Below, piece after piece: positions 9,467 to 17,964 of a stretch of 64,000 nucleotides of DNA (positions are counted from its first letter, which is position 1; every line of letters begins with the position of its first letter). A program made the position numbers and the translations under genes. The stretch is from Floricoccus tropicus. Lineage in GTDB: Bacteria; Bacillota; Bacilli; Lactobacillales; Streptococcaceae. Location of the stretch: positions 150,855 through 214,854 of the forward strand of contig NZ_MKIR01000001.1 in NCBI RefSeq assembly GCF_001832905.1, written 5' to 3'. The notes below the pieces were generated by a model that was not told where the DNA came from, did not search any database, and was given only the letters and a program-made list of their open reading frames with translations.

Positions 9467-10206
9467 TGGCTAAATTAAAAATTGATGTTCAAGATTTACA
9501 TAAAAAATTCGGTAAAAATGAAGTTTTAAAAGGTATAAATACTCAGTTCTATGAAGGTGATGTTGTTTGTATTATCGGTCCTTCAGGTTCTGGTAAATCA
9601 ACTTTTCTTAGAACATTAAATGGACTTGAAAAAATTACAAGTGGCTCAGTATTAGTTAACAATTTTGACCTTGCCGACAAGAAAACTGATTTGAACTTAG
9701 TGAGACAGAATGTTGGGATGGTTTTCCAACACTTCAATCTTTTCCCAAATATGAGTGTAATTGATAACATTACCTATGCTCCTGTTGAACTTAAGAAAAT
9801 GACTCCTGATGAAGCTCGTAAAAAAGCCGAGGAACTTCTTGATACAGTTGGTCTTCTTGATAAGAAAGACGCAATGCCTGACTCACTATCAGGTGGTCAA
9901 AAACAACGTGTAGCTATTGCTCGTGCCTTAGCAATGGAACCTGATGTAATGCTCTTTGATGAACCTACAAGTGCTCTTGACCCAGAAATGGTTGGAGATG
10001 TACTTGATGTTATGCAAGATCTTGCTAAGCAAGGTATGACAATGTTAATCGTAACTCACGAGATGGGATTTGCTCGTAAGGTTGCTAATAGAGTTCTTTT
10101 CACTGATGGAGGAGTAATCCTTGAAGATGGGACACCTGAACAAATATTTGATAACCCACAACATCCACGTTTACAAGACTTCTTAAATAGAGTTCTTCAC
10201 GCATAA
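9466..10206 (+). CDS. glnQ: Glutamine ABC transporter ATP-binding protein GlnQ
   Basis: Cytoplasmic ATPase that drives GlnP. The 246 residues include Walker A (GPSGSGKST), the Q loop ([11 protein letters not shown]), signature LSGGQKQR, Walker B ([12 protein letters not shown]) and the switch His (VTHEMGFA), all typical of polar amino acid importers. It starts one base inside the glnP stop codon, so translation is coupled. A UUCG-loop terminator follows immediately. Confidence 0.96.
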   Translation: MAKLKIDVQDLHKKFGKNEVLKGINTQFYEGDVVCIIGPSGSGKSTFLRTLNGLEKITSGSVLVNNFDLADKKTDLNLVRQNVGMVFQHFNLFPNMSVIDNITYAPVELKKMTPDEARKKAEELLDTVGLLDKKDAMPDSLSGGQKQRVAIARALAMEPDVMLFDEPTSALDPEMVGDVLDVMQDLAKQGMTMLIVTHEMGFARKVANRVLFTDGGVILEDGTPEQIFDNPQHPRLQDFLNRVLHA

Positions 10207-10239
10207 TTAAAAAGAGATCTTCGGGTCTCTTTTTAATTA
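10204..10239 (+). terminator. Terminator of glnPQ (UUCG tetraloop)
   Basis: TAATTAAAAAGAGATC pairs with GGTCTCTTTTTAATTA around TTCG. The A/T-rich lower stem makes it potentially bidirectional. Confidence 0.85.
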
Positions 10240-10257
10240 GTTTAAATTTCAACAAAT

Positions 10258-10297
10258 AAAAAATATACTCTTGAAAATTCAAGAGTATATTTTTTTT
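10258..10297 (-). terminator. Terminator of guaC
   Basis: ATATACTCTTGAA and TTCAAGAGTATAT form a nearly loopless stem flanked by A and T runs, directly after the guaC stop codon on the minus strand. Confidence 0.8.
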
Positions 10298-10299
10298 CA

Positions 10300-11286
10300 T
10301 TAAATTGAATCGCCATTCCAAATAGAATTTTTAACGATTACATAGTCAACTTTTGTAAGTGATTCTAAATCTTTTCCACCTGCGTATGAGATTGAAGACT
10401 GTAAGTCTTGTTCCATTTCAGTAAGGGTATCCTGTAAATTACCTTTATGAGGAAGAAGAATTTTCTTACCTTCAACGTTTTTATGCTCACCTTTTTGGTA
10501 TTCACTTGCTGAACCATAATATTCTTTGAATAATTGTCCATCAACTTCTACTGTCTTACCTGGTGATTCTTCATGTGCTGCAAATAATGATCCAACCATG
10601 ACCATACTAGCTCCAAATCTCACTGATTTTGCAATATCACCATGGGTACGGATTCCTCCGTCAGCAATTATTGGTTTACGAGCAGCTTTTGCACACAGAC
10701 GAACGGCGGCTAATTGCCATCCACCTGTACCAAATCCAGTTTTAACTTTAGTGATACATACTTTACCGGGACCAATTCCAACTTTTGTTGCATCTGCACC
10801 GGCATTTTCAAGTTCACGTACTGCTTCTGGTGTACCAACGTTCCCTGCAATAACGAAAGATTCAGGAAGTTTTTCTTTAATGTATTTAATCATATTGATA
10901 ACTGAATCAGAATGACCATGAGCAATATCAATCGTGATATAGTCAGGAACTAAACCTGCTTCTGCAAGTTCATCAATAAATCTGTATTCATTATCCTTAA
11001 CACCAACAGAAATTGAAGAAATTAATCCTTGTGCTTTCATTTTTTCAATAAATGGTCTTCTAGCTTCTTCATCAAAACGATGCATGATGTAAAAATAATC
11101 ATTTTTAGCTAGATATTCAGCGATTTCTTCATCAATAATAGTTTGCATGTTTGCGGGAACAACTGGTAATCTGAATGTATGCTTACCAAATTTAACGCTT
11201 GTATCTGCCTCAGAACGGCTCTTAATGATACATTTGTTAGGTACTAATTGGATGTCCTCGTAATCAAAAACTGGTGTATTGTTCAT
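10300..11286 (-). CDS. guaC: GMP reductase
   Basis: Reduces GMP to IMP with NADPH, returning guanine nucleotides to the purine pool. The 328 residues form an IMPDH/GMPR TIM barrel without a CBS domain. Motifs include the DIAHGHSD strand, the catalytic Cys loop [23 protein letters not shown] and [14 protein letters not shown]. The length suits the GuaC2-type enzyme of Firmicutes. An AGGAGAT site lies before the ATG at the end of a structured leader of about 110 bases, and a PurBox is placed upstream of the promoter, so purine control is likely at more than one level. Confidence 0.95.
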   Translation of the reverse strand: MNNTPVFDYEDIQLVPNKCIIKSRSEADTSVKFGKHTFRLPVVPANMQTIIDEEIAEYLAKNDYFYIMHRFDEEARRPFIEKMKAQGLISSISVGVKDNEYRFIDELAEAGLVPDYITIDIAHGHSDSVINMIKYIKEKLPESFVIAGNVGTPEAVRELENAGADATKVGIGPGKVCITKVKTGFGTGGWQLAAVRLCAKAARKPIIADGGIRTHGDIAKSVRFGASMVMVGSLFAAHEESPGKTVEVDGQLFKEYYGSASEYQKGEHKNVEGKKILLPHKGNLQDTLTEMEQDLQSSISYAGGKDLESLTKVDYVIVKNSIWNGDSI

Positions 11287-11396
11287 ATTATCTCCTGACT
11301 TAGGCTTTATTGTTCAGGGGACCGACCTGGCCAACGCGTAAAAGCGAACGGCTTCGCTACTTCATCATCAAATATCCCTGTTTTAATGAAGCTTCC
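11287..11396 (-). promoter_or_regulatory. Structured 5' leader of guaC, possible riboswitch or translational switch
   Basis: The guaC transcript should begin near 11396, giving a G+C-richer 110-nt leader in an A+T-rich genome. On the minus strand AGCGAA-GCCG-TTCGCT is a clear hairpin and CTTCAT/ATGAAG can close an earlier one. The segment TCCCCTGA (11314-11321) can pair with three partners: CAGGGA (11375-11380), the adjacent CCAGG, or TCAGGAGA (11291-11298), which contains the ribosome-binding site. It does not match the guanine/adenine riboswitch core or any other class I could recall. Confidence 0.45.
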
Positions 11397-11402
11397 TTAT
11401 AT

Positions 11403-11431
11403 ATTGTATACAAGTTACTCAATATACACAA
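11403..11431 (-). promoter_or_regulatory. guaC promoter
   Basis: Minus-strand TTGTGT (11426-11431), 17 bp, then TACAAT (11403-11408). The -35 box is weak, as expected for an activator-dependent promoter. Confidence 0.65.
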
Positions 11432-11432
11432 G

Positions 11433-11460
11433 AAAAAAACACCAATATAGGTGTTTTTTT
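11433..11460 (-). terminator. Terminator of the AbrB-type gene
   Basis: AAAAAAACACC and GGTGTTTTTTT enclose a short loop, right upstream of the guaC -35 box and 25 bases after the upstream gene's stop codon. Confidence 0.8.
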
Positions 11461-11465
11461 ATCTT

Positions 11466-11478
11466 AACGTTCGGTTTT
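11466..11478 (-). promoter_or_regulatory. PurBox upstream of guaC
   Basis: The minus strand reads AAAACCGAACGTT, 12 of 13 matches to AWWWCCGAACWWT and in the direction of transcription. The central G is at 11472, that is -76 from the predicted start at 11396. This is the position reported for PurR-activated purine promoters of Lactococcus lactis. Confidence 0.6.
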
Positions 11479-11484
11479 TTAACT

Positions 11485-12579
11485 TTATTCTAAAAATCCT
11501 GAAAATATTCTTACTAGATATGGTAAGACAATTACAGTGTAGAGAGTTCTACTTATTTGAATACCAGCAATTTTTGGCATGTCACCACCTAATTCACCTG
11601 CAATGAGTGAAATGTCTGTTGCCCCTGCCGGTGATGATGCAAATAAAGCTGATTGTAAATCAAGGATGTTCCTTTTATAAATTATTCTTGCAAACACTAC
11701 ATTTACTACTAAATAACTTATTAGTAAAAGAATTACAGGTATAATCAGTTTTGAAAGTTGTTCCATATTTTCCCTAGTAAAGCTACAGCCAATTATTGAA
11801 CCAGCAGAAATTTGTGCAATATATCTTATCCAATTTGATAGTGGTTTTGTATCTCTAGTTACCTTTAAGACCAATGAAAATATCAAAGAAAATATTAATG
11901 CTCCAACAGGAATTCCAATCCATTTTCCTAAAAGTCCACCAGTAGTTGATACAATTAAAACTAACACATTATTTGAAAATACAGAGGATTTATCATCTGT
12001 ACTTTCTTGGTCACTTTCTTGATCTAGTATCTCTTCTTCTTCCTTAATCTCTTCAATATTGCTATTCTTTTTCTCAGCCTGACTACCGAATTTATTAATA
12101 ATAAATTTTGTCCAATATGGCAAGATTAAAAGCATACCAACGAGTCTTGCAAGCTGCATAACTGCTACAATACCTGAGTCAGCACCCATATCTATACTAA
12201 TGAGTGAGACGTCCATTATACCACCTGGTAGACAAGATAAGAGGGCTGTTACTGCATCCATACCATAAAAATGACTAAAGACGAATCCCATTACAAAGGT
12301 ATTAATTGTAAAAAATAACATCAGTAGAGCAATTGGCTTTATCAAGCTTGGAAAATTTTTCAAATCACTCTTAGTCACTTGCTGACCGATAAAGGCACCA
12401 CTTACAATTTGAGCGAACAACTTGATGTTTGTCGGAGCATACATCTGTCCACTAATTACGGAAAAGACTGCTACTGCAAGCATACTCCCTGTCATAAAAG
12501 GGGCTGGAAGTTTTAATTTTTTAGCTAGAAAACCACCAAAGGTTCCCACTAGCATGGTTAATATTACTTTATAAATCAT
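11485..12579 (-). CDS. AbrB-type (TIGR03082 duplication) membrane protein
   Basis: Integral membrane protein of 364 residues with two homologous halves separated by an acidic, charged loop (about residues 175-205). Each half has the glycine-rich pattern of the family: LGTFGGFLAKKLKLPAPFMTGSM in the first and STTGGLLGKWIGIPVGALIF in the second, with LPGGIMDVSLI and SPAGATDISLIAGELGGDMPKIA repeats. The family is often named after a putative ammonia monooxygenase regulator but is more likely a transporter; the substrate is unknown. AAAGGAGT precedes the ATG. It is downstream of copB but separated by a terminator. Confidence 0.75.
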   Translation of the reverse strand: MIYKVILTMLVGTFGGFLAKKLKLPAPFMTGSMLAVAVFSVISGQMYAPTNIKLFAQIVSGAFIGQQVTKSDLKNFPSLIKPIALLMLFFTINTFVMGFVFSHFYGMDAVTALLSCLPGGIMDVSLISIDMGADSGIVAVMQLARLVGMLLILPYWTKFIINKFGSQAEKKNSNIEEIKEEEEILDQESDQESTDDKSSVFSNNVLVLIVSTTGGLLGKWIGIPVGALIFSLIFSLVLKVTRDTKPLSNWIRYIAQISAGSIIGCSFTRENMEQLSKLIIPVILLLISYLVVNVVFARIIYKRNILDLQSALFASSPAGATDISLIAGELGGDMPKIAGIQISRTLYTVIVLPYLVRIFSGFLE

Positions 12580-12661
12580 ATTAGTTTACTCCTTTGAAAT
12601 CATTGTAACATAAATAACAAAGATAAAATTACAAAAATCAAAAAAACCAAGTAAAACACAA

Positions 12662-12687
12662 GAAAGAAAAACCAACCCAAAGTTGGT
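12662..12687 (-). terminator. Terminator of copB
   Basis: On the minus strand ACCAAC and GTTGGT enclose a 5-base loop followed by TTTTTCTTTC, abutting the copB stop codon. Confidence 0.7.
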
Positions 12688-12688
12688 C

Positions 12689-14728
12689 TTAAACTTTTAA
12701 TGTCATTGCATTTATGGCTACGATAACTGTAGAGAAACTCATTATTATGGCACCAACAATTGGTGATAGAACAATTCCTATCGGTGCCAAGACTCCTGCT
12801 GCAAGAGGAATGGCAATTATATTGTATCCTGCTCCCCACCACAAATTTTCTTTCATCTTACGATTTGAATTTTTAGAAAGGTCAAGCATTTTTATTATAT
12901 CTTCAGGATTAGAATTGACCAATATTACATCTGCTGCTGCAATGGCAACACTTGTCCCACTTCCAATTGCAAAGCTTAAATCGCTAGTAGCAAGGGCCGG
13001 TGAATCATTAACCCCATCTCCCACAAATAGAACATTACCTTTTTCTTGATATTCTTTAACAATTTTTGCTTTATCTTCTGGCTTTAATTGAGCTCTAAAA
13101 TCATTTATTCCTAATTCTGATGCAACTTTTTGAGCTGCTTTTTCATTATCACCAGTGAGCATTACAGGTTCAATTCCACGGTTTTTCAACTCTTTAATAA
13201 GTTTTGCAGCCTGTGGTTTAAGTTTATCACCAAGTGTCGCTAAACCAATAACCTCGTTTCCAGATATTAGATAGCTAACTGTCAGATTATCTTCATTATC
13301 AATTTTATTGTAATTTATTCCGTTTTCTTTTAAATATTTTTCATTAACGATTTTATATTCTTTTCCGGAAATATTACCTTCGATACCTACGCCAGGAATA
13401 TTTTCAATATTATTTGCCTTAAGTGAATTATCACTAACCGCTTCAACTAATGCTTGCGCAAGAGGATGAGTACTTCCTTCTTCAAGAGCAGCCATAATTT
13501 GCGCTATATCTTTTTGGCTAAATTCTTTAGAAAAAGTCATATAATCATGAACCTTGAAATCTCCATCAGTCAGCGTTCCTGTCTTGTCCATTAAGGCGAA
13601 CTTGAGCTTAGACACATTTTCTAAAGGTTCACGGTTTTGAATCAAAAGACCATTTTTCGCAGCTAGGGTACTCGTTCTTGACACAACCAAAGGTATGGCA
13701 AGTCCCAAGGCATGAGGACACGCGATTACTAACACTGTCACCGCCATCATGATACCATATGAGAGACCGTTGATTGCAGACCAGACGATTAAGGCTAGGA
13801 TGGCAAATATTAAGGCAGCATAGAATAACCAACCCGAAACCTTATCAGCCATAGTCTCTGCCTTGCTTTTTTTACCCTGAGCTTCTTCCACCAGCTTAGC
13901 AACTTGAGACAAATAGCTATCCTTACCAACGACAGTAACTTTCAACTCAAATGGGTAATTTTTGTTGAGTGAACCCGCAAATACTTCTTGTCCTTTTTTC
14001 TTTTGCACGACACTCGATTCACCAGTTATCATACTCTCATCGAGCATGGCCTTATCACTAGTTATCACCCCATCAGCAGGTACTCTCTCATTTTCCTTAA
14101 CCAAAAGAAAATCACCTACTTTTACCTGATTAATGGGAATATCCTTACCACTTGTAAGATGTGCCTCATGAGGTAAAAGTTTAACCATCTCAGTCATACT
14201 AGAATTAGCCTGCATTATGGCATTCATCTCAATGATATGACCAAGTAACATGATAACGATTAAGGTAGAAAGTTCCCACCAAAAGTCCATTTGATGTCCA
14301 CCTGTCATATTAATAATCGTAGAATATACACTATATAAATATGAAACTGAGATACCTAATGTAACTAAGGTCATCATCTCAGGTTTTTTATTTTTTAATT
14401 CTGATTTTGCTCCCTCAAAAAATGGTTTTCCTCCATAGAAAAAGATGATTGTACCAAATATCAAGACTATTATTTCTTGATAAGGTAAATGGAGTACTGA
14501 TGACTTCATACCCATCATAGGTGTTAAAAGTAAGATTGGAATCATCAATAATATACAAATGATTAACCTCTTTTTCATATCTCCATGATTCATGTGTCCC
14601 ATTGGCATAGAACCGTGGTCCATTGAAGACATATCCATGTTACTCATATCTTCTTTAGACATATTAGACATTTGTTTATGATTACTATCCATATGATGAT
14701 CATGATTTTCCATATTTTTATGATCCAT
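12689..14728 (-). CDS. copB: Copper-exporting P1B-type ATPase, CopB-like
   Basis: Membrane ATPase that exports copper. The first ~50 of 679 residues are very rich in Met, His and Asp, a metal-binding N-terminus replacing the CxxC domain of CopA. About eight membrane helices follow, with the TGES actuator motif, the CPH intramembrane metal motif (ACPHALGLAIPL), phosphorylated Asp in DKTGTLTDG, HP in THPLAQAL, and GDGVNDSPAL. CPH rather than CPC puts it in the CopB group. No copY, copZ or CopY box (TACANNTGTA) was found nearby. AGGAGAGG precedes the ATG. Confidence 0.9.
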   Translation of the reverse strand: MDHKNMENHDHHMDSNHKQMSNMSKEDMSNMDMSSMDHGSMPMGHMNHGDMKKRLIICILLMIPILLLTPMMGMKSSVLHLPYQEIIVLIFGTIIFFYGGKPFFEGAKSELKNKKPEMMTLVTLGISVSYLYSVYSTIINMTGGHQMDFWWELSTLIVIMLLGHIIEMNAIMQANSSMTEMVKLLPHEAHLTSGKDIPINQVKVGDFLLVKENERVPADGVITSDKAMLDESMITGESSVVQKKKGQEVFAGSLNKNYPFELKVTVVGKDSYLSQVAKLVEEAQGKKSKAETMADKVSGWLFYAALIFAILALIVWSAINGLSYGIMMAVTVLVIACPHALGLAIPLVVSRTSTLAAKNGLLIQNREPLENVSKLKFALMDKTGTLTDGDFKVHDYMTFSKEFSQKDIAQIMAALEEGSTHPLAQALVEAVSDNSLKANNIENIPGVGIEGNISGKEYKIVNEKYLKENGINYNKIDNEDNLTVSYLISGNEVIGLATLGDKLKPQAAKLIKELKNRGIEPVMLTGDNEKAAQKVASELGINDFRAQLKPEDKAKIVKEYQEKGNVLFVGDGVNDSPALATSDLSFAIGSGTSVAIAAADVILVNSNPEDIIKMLDLSKNSNRKMKENLWWGAGYNIIAIPLAAGVLAPIGIVLSPIVGAIIMSFSTVIVAINAMTLKV

Positions 14729-14800
14729 ATTACCTCTCCTTAATTGTTAATATATATACTAGTGTGGTCTAAATTAGGCATACTGTCAAATTAATGATAT

Positions 14801-14836
14801 TAAAAATACAAAAGCTATCTAGTAAAACCAGATAGC
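14801..14836 (-). terminator. Hairpin with T-rich tail upstream of copB
   Basis: GCTATCT and AGATAGC enclose a 9-base loop; on the minus strand TTTTGTATTTTT follows. No protein gene ends here, which suggests it terminates the candidate RNA at 14805-15031. Confidence 0.6.
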
Positions 14837-15031
14837 AACCCCAAACCCAACCTCAAATATAAATTAATGTATAGTCGTAATATGTAATTTGTAAACTTTC
14901 CACATGGAAGTGTCTATTGAGATGTCAAATGTAACGATAAACTGTTATTAAAATGACCGTCGTTTCAGTCTCCATTGTAGTTTGCATCTTTACCGTAGAT
15001 GCAGGACGGATACATCCATTTTTATACTTGC
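14805..15031 (-). ncRNA. Candidate small RNA between the RNA-repair gene and copB
   Basis: This non-coding stretch begins seven bases after a TATAAT (15038-15043, minus strand, weak -35) and ends at a hairpin with a T-rich tail. In between are a perfect TGCATCT/AGATGCA hairpin with a 7-base loop, a TTCCA/TGGAA hairpin and a G-rich 3' part (GAGGTTGGGTTTGGGG). No open frame of useful length is present. It could be a stand-alone small RNA or an attenuated leader for copB, although copB seems to have a separate TTGACA upstream element at 14784-14789. It does not match 6S RNA or SRP RNA as I know them. Confidence 0.35.
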
Positions 15032-15047
15032 ACACTAATTATAGTTA

Positions 15048-17369
15048 CTAAGATTCTAACTTAGGAACTGAATAAATTCTATTACCAAAAATATCTTTGG
15101 TTTGATATTCTTCTTTCCCATATTTTTCAATTTTTTCTGCCCAACTAATCAAATGATTTGTGGTCATTTCTTCAAGTAATGTGGGTTTCTTGTTTGTATT
15201 TTTTCTTTTCTCAACCACAGATTTCAAGGCTTTAACAATATCAATTTCTGGATCTTTCGACAAGTTTTCTATAGTCCCTCTAGCATATTTAAGAGTTTTA
15301 TAATAATCTGTTTTTACTTTTGTCTTAAAGCCGTCTTCAAACATTATTACAACTCCTTCATATGTAAGAGAAAATAATTCATTCAAAAGTTTAGTAGCAT
15401 CCTCTTTCGTTTTGCATAGTAAATATAAGGAATTGTTATCAGCGATAGTATATTCTGATTTAAGGACATCTCTTCTCTCTAAATTAAATTTTTTAGAAAT
15501 AACATCAGCTTTTGGTTCTCTTAAATTTTCTTTTAGATTATTATCAACAACATCTAGTATAACTACCTTATTATTATCATAAGAGACAATATGTGGATCT
15601 AATTCATTATTAATTACTTCCATTGTTATTGAGTATCTATCACCATTTTGAAAATCTTTTCTTATATATTCTTCTAATTCGTTAAAAGTATGATTTGAAC
15701 TTTGAAGATTTTCAATCAAAATATCCTTGGCCATCTCAGAATAGTCTTTCCCTGCACCTTTAGAAAACACCTGGAGTCCACCAAGCTCAGGAATATATGA
15801 CACAATTGCTAAAAAGCCATTTTCTTTTTTAGTAAGTAAAAATTTTTTATTTGACATTTTTTCAGCAACTTTATCAAACCTTGTTTCAGACATCTCATCT
15901 ATATTAAAGAATTTATTATAGCCTCGAGCTACTACTTCATTTGCCTCATTTACAAATAACCCTCGTGCGGTTACAGTCTCATCGGTCCATAATTTTTTTC
16001 TGAAAACATGTGGTTTAAAGTTTAATACTGTAATACCATTACCTAAGTCATTTGCGTTAATATTCCTATCCCTTTTCATAGAAAAGAAATTATATTTTTC
16101 AGAGAATTTAGTATACGGCTTGAACTTCTCATTATAAATTTTATTTTCAATTAATTTTTCTTCAATTGAAAAACCTCTATCAGTATCACAATCTTTTGTC
16201 AAAGTGATAGCCGCTAAATCATTCCCATGCTCAACTTTTTGTTCTAGGTTAAAAGACTTTTGATTTGAACTTCCAGTAATAACCGGTCTAAGTTGGATGT
16301 TTCTATGTCCATGAAATTGGAATACATCATCTTCTTCATTATCCCATTCATTATCAACGTCGATGTCATATCCACCAATACCATATATAAACATATCATC
16401 ATTTGTTAGAGCTAGATTTTTCAAATAGTCATCATTTGAATATTGTCCTGGATGTAATCCGGCATGAGTTGCAATTAATCTTTTTCCTGCAAAATTTCCA
16501 ATAAATATTGGTTGAAGTTTTTTTGAAAAATCTACAAAATCAGTTCTCGTATAACCAGCTTTTAACAGAGGAGATAATGTTTCATCCTTAAAATATGAAG
16601 AATATTTATTTCCAGAAAGGTAATCATCTAAATGTTGTTCATGGTTTCCTTTTATAAAAACTGAATTTTTTTCCTTCATTAATCTTAAAAGAATTTCCAT
16701 CGTTTTAACTGGTTCAATACCTCTATCAAAGTAATCACCACAAAAAACATAAAAAGTTGATTGGTTGTAATCTCTCATAAGTTCTTCAAGTGCCGTTCCA
16801 GACGAATGAATATCTCCTATGAATTGAATTTTTTCATATTTATCCAAATCACTTTCTCTCCAATCAAGTGATTGAAGCATCTCTTCTGGACTCAAATTGT
16901 TAATTCCATGCTTTGATTTATCAAATTTTTTCATATTTTTATACATACGTTCAATAACATAATCTGGTACTTTTCTAAGACCACGATTTTTATTACGATT
17001 GTAAAATTCTGATATTGGTAAATCTCTTCCAAACTTTACAAGATGTAATTTATAATTATATTTTTTTGATAAATCCTTGTATTTTTTTAATGATTCTCGA
17101 GTTACATGAGTTGCATCTACGATAGTTGTTGATGAATTCTTCATTCTCTCTTCTACAATCGAATATAGCATATTCCAAACTAGTTTATCTTGTTCAAAAG
17201 GCATCCCATCAATAACCTGATTAGTGTTTTTATCATAAATATGTAAGGGGCTACCAAATTGTAACCTTAAATTATCGCTAGATATTGTATAATTTTCTAG
17301 TTTGTTTTCTTTAATAAATGTAGTTTTCCCTGCACCCGGTACACCTGATAATAAATATATTTTTCTCAT
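15048..17369 (-). CDS. Three-domain RNA end-healing and sealing protein (polynucleotide kinase, metallophosphatase, RNA ligase)
   Basis: Predicted RNA-repair enzyme resembling bacterial Pnkp. The N-terminal AAA-type kinase has the P-loop GVPGAGKT (residues 9-16). A calcineurin-like phosphatase follows with GDIHSSG (from 185), GDYFDRG (211-217), GNHEQH (241-246) and THAG (301). The C-terminal domain looks like a nucleotidyltransferase RNA ligase with TARG, the probable adenylated Lys in KENG (K515) and GVVIMFEDG...KVK near 690-710. Such proteins heal 2',3'-cyclic phosphate and 5'-OH ends, then ligate. No hen1 partner is adjacent. The ATG at 17369 was preferred over an upstream TTG; AAAGGA lies somewhat far upstream. 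Confidence 0.8.
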   Translation of the reverse strand: MRKIYLLSGVPGAGKTTFIKENKLENYTISSDNLRLQFGSPLHIYDKNTNQVIDGMPFEQDKLVWNMLYSIVEERMKNSSTTIVDATHVTRESLKKYKDLSKKYNYKLHLVKFGRDLPISEFYNRNKNRGLRKVPDYVIERMYKNMKKFDKSKHGINNLSPEEMLQSLDWRESDLDKYEKIQFIGDIHSSGTALEELMRDYNQSTFYVFCGDYFDRGIEPVKTMEILLRLMKEKNSVFIKGNHEQHLDDYLSGNKYSSYFKDETLSPLLKAGYTRTDFVDFSKKLQPIFIGNFAGKRLIATHAGLHPGQYSNDDYLKNLALTNDDMFIYGIGGYDIDVDNEWDNEEDDVFQFHGHRNIQLRPVITGSSNQKSFNLEQKVEHGNDLAAITLTKDCDTDRGFSIEEKLIENKIYNEKFKPYTKFSEKYNFFSMKRDRNINANDLGNGITVLNFKPHVFRKKLWTDETVTARGLFVNEANEVVARGYNKFFNIDEMSETRFDKVAEKMSNKKFLLTKKENGFLAIVSYIPELGGLQVFSKGAGKDYSEMAKDILIENLQSSNHTFNELEEYIRKDFQNGDRYSITMEVINNELDPHIVSYDNNKVVILDVVDNNLKENLREPKADVISKKFNLERRDVLKSEYTIADNNSLYLLCKTKEDATKLLNELFSLTYEGVVIMFEDGFKTKVKTDYYKTLKYARGTIENLSKDPEIDIVKALKSVVEKRKNTNKKPTLLEEMTTNHLISWAEKIEKYGKEEYQTKDIFGNRIYSVPKLES

Positions 17370-17418
17370 AATAATTAATACTATTCCTTTCAACAATTAA
17401 AATAGTATTAAAGCCATA

Positions 17419-17880
17419 CTATTTTTCTTCCACTTCTATATTCCAATTTTTTTCTTGGATTTTTGCATCTATTTCTCTTAACTTTTTAGCAATTTGGTCT
17501 TTTTTCTTATGTAGGTCTGCGAGATCAACCGTCACGATATCCTTGATTTCTGAATTAGAATATCGATGTACTTTTTCAGATGCTTGGTTAATTACAGAGG
17601 TATAAAAAAGATGTTGCCTTCTTAATCCCTCACGCGCAACAAGTGCTTGAGCTAAAGTTTTTCCCTTATCCATAAGAGTTTCTTGATTTGCTTTTTCGAT
17701 GGTTTCTACAACTTTAACTAATCTTTTGTTAGTCTCTTCAAACTGCTTAATTAAAACCAAAGGATCAATTTCTGGTGTATCACCTTCCTGAATACGAACC
17801 ACTGAATTCATTCTTTCTTTAATTTCAGCAAGTTTAATCTGAATATCTTTTCGCTCCATCAAGAGTTCTGCAAGTTTCAT
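17419..17880 (-). CDS. DIP1984 family protein
   Basis: A 153-residue, almost entirely helical, charged protein beginning MKLAELLMERKDIQIKLAEIKERM, with an EGDTPEIDP segment and LVAREGLRRQHLFY, which identify the DIP1984 family (historically septicolysin-like). No signal peptide or membrane segment is visible. An AGAGGTGG ribosome-binding site precedes the ATG. It is 50 bp upstream of the RNA-repair gene on the same strand and may be co-transcribed with it. Function unknown. Confidence 0.75.
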   Translation of the reverse strand: MKLAELLMERKDIQIKLAEIKERMNSVVRIQEGDTPEIDPLVLIKQFEETNKRLVKVVETIEKANQETLMDKGKTLAQALVAREGLRRQHLFYTSVINQASEKVHRYSNSEIKDIVTVDLADLHKKKDQIAKKLREIDAKIQEKNWNIEVEEK

Positions 17881-17933
17881 AATTCCACCTCTTCACATTT
17901 CATATTGTTACTTAAATACTAGTACATGACCAC

Positions 17934-17958
17934 AAAAAAAGCAAGAAGATTCTTGCTT
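17934..17958 (-). terminator. Terminator of the DUF554 gene
   Basis: AAGCAAGAA and TTCTTGCTT form a stem with a small loop; seven T follow on the minus strand. Confidence 0.8.
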
Positions 17959-17964
17959 GGATGC

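Noticed and set aside
11287..11396. Guanine riboswitch
   Set aside because: The conserved TATA...three-way-junction core and loop-loop motifs are absent from the guaC leader.
12600..12842. 80-codon minus-strand frame at the end of copB
   Set aside because: It overlaps copB in another frame and crosses its terminator.
14805..15031. 6S RNA
   Set aside because: The two ends do not pair into the long closing stem expected of 6S RNA.
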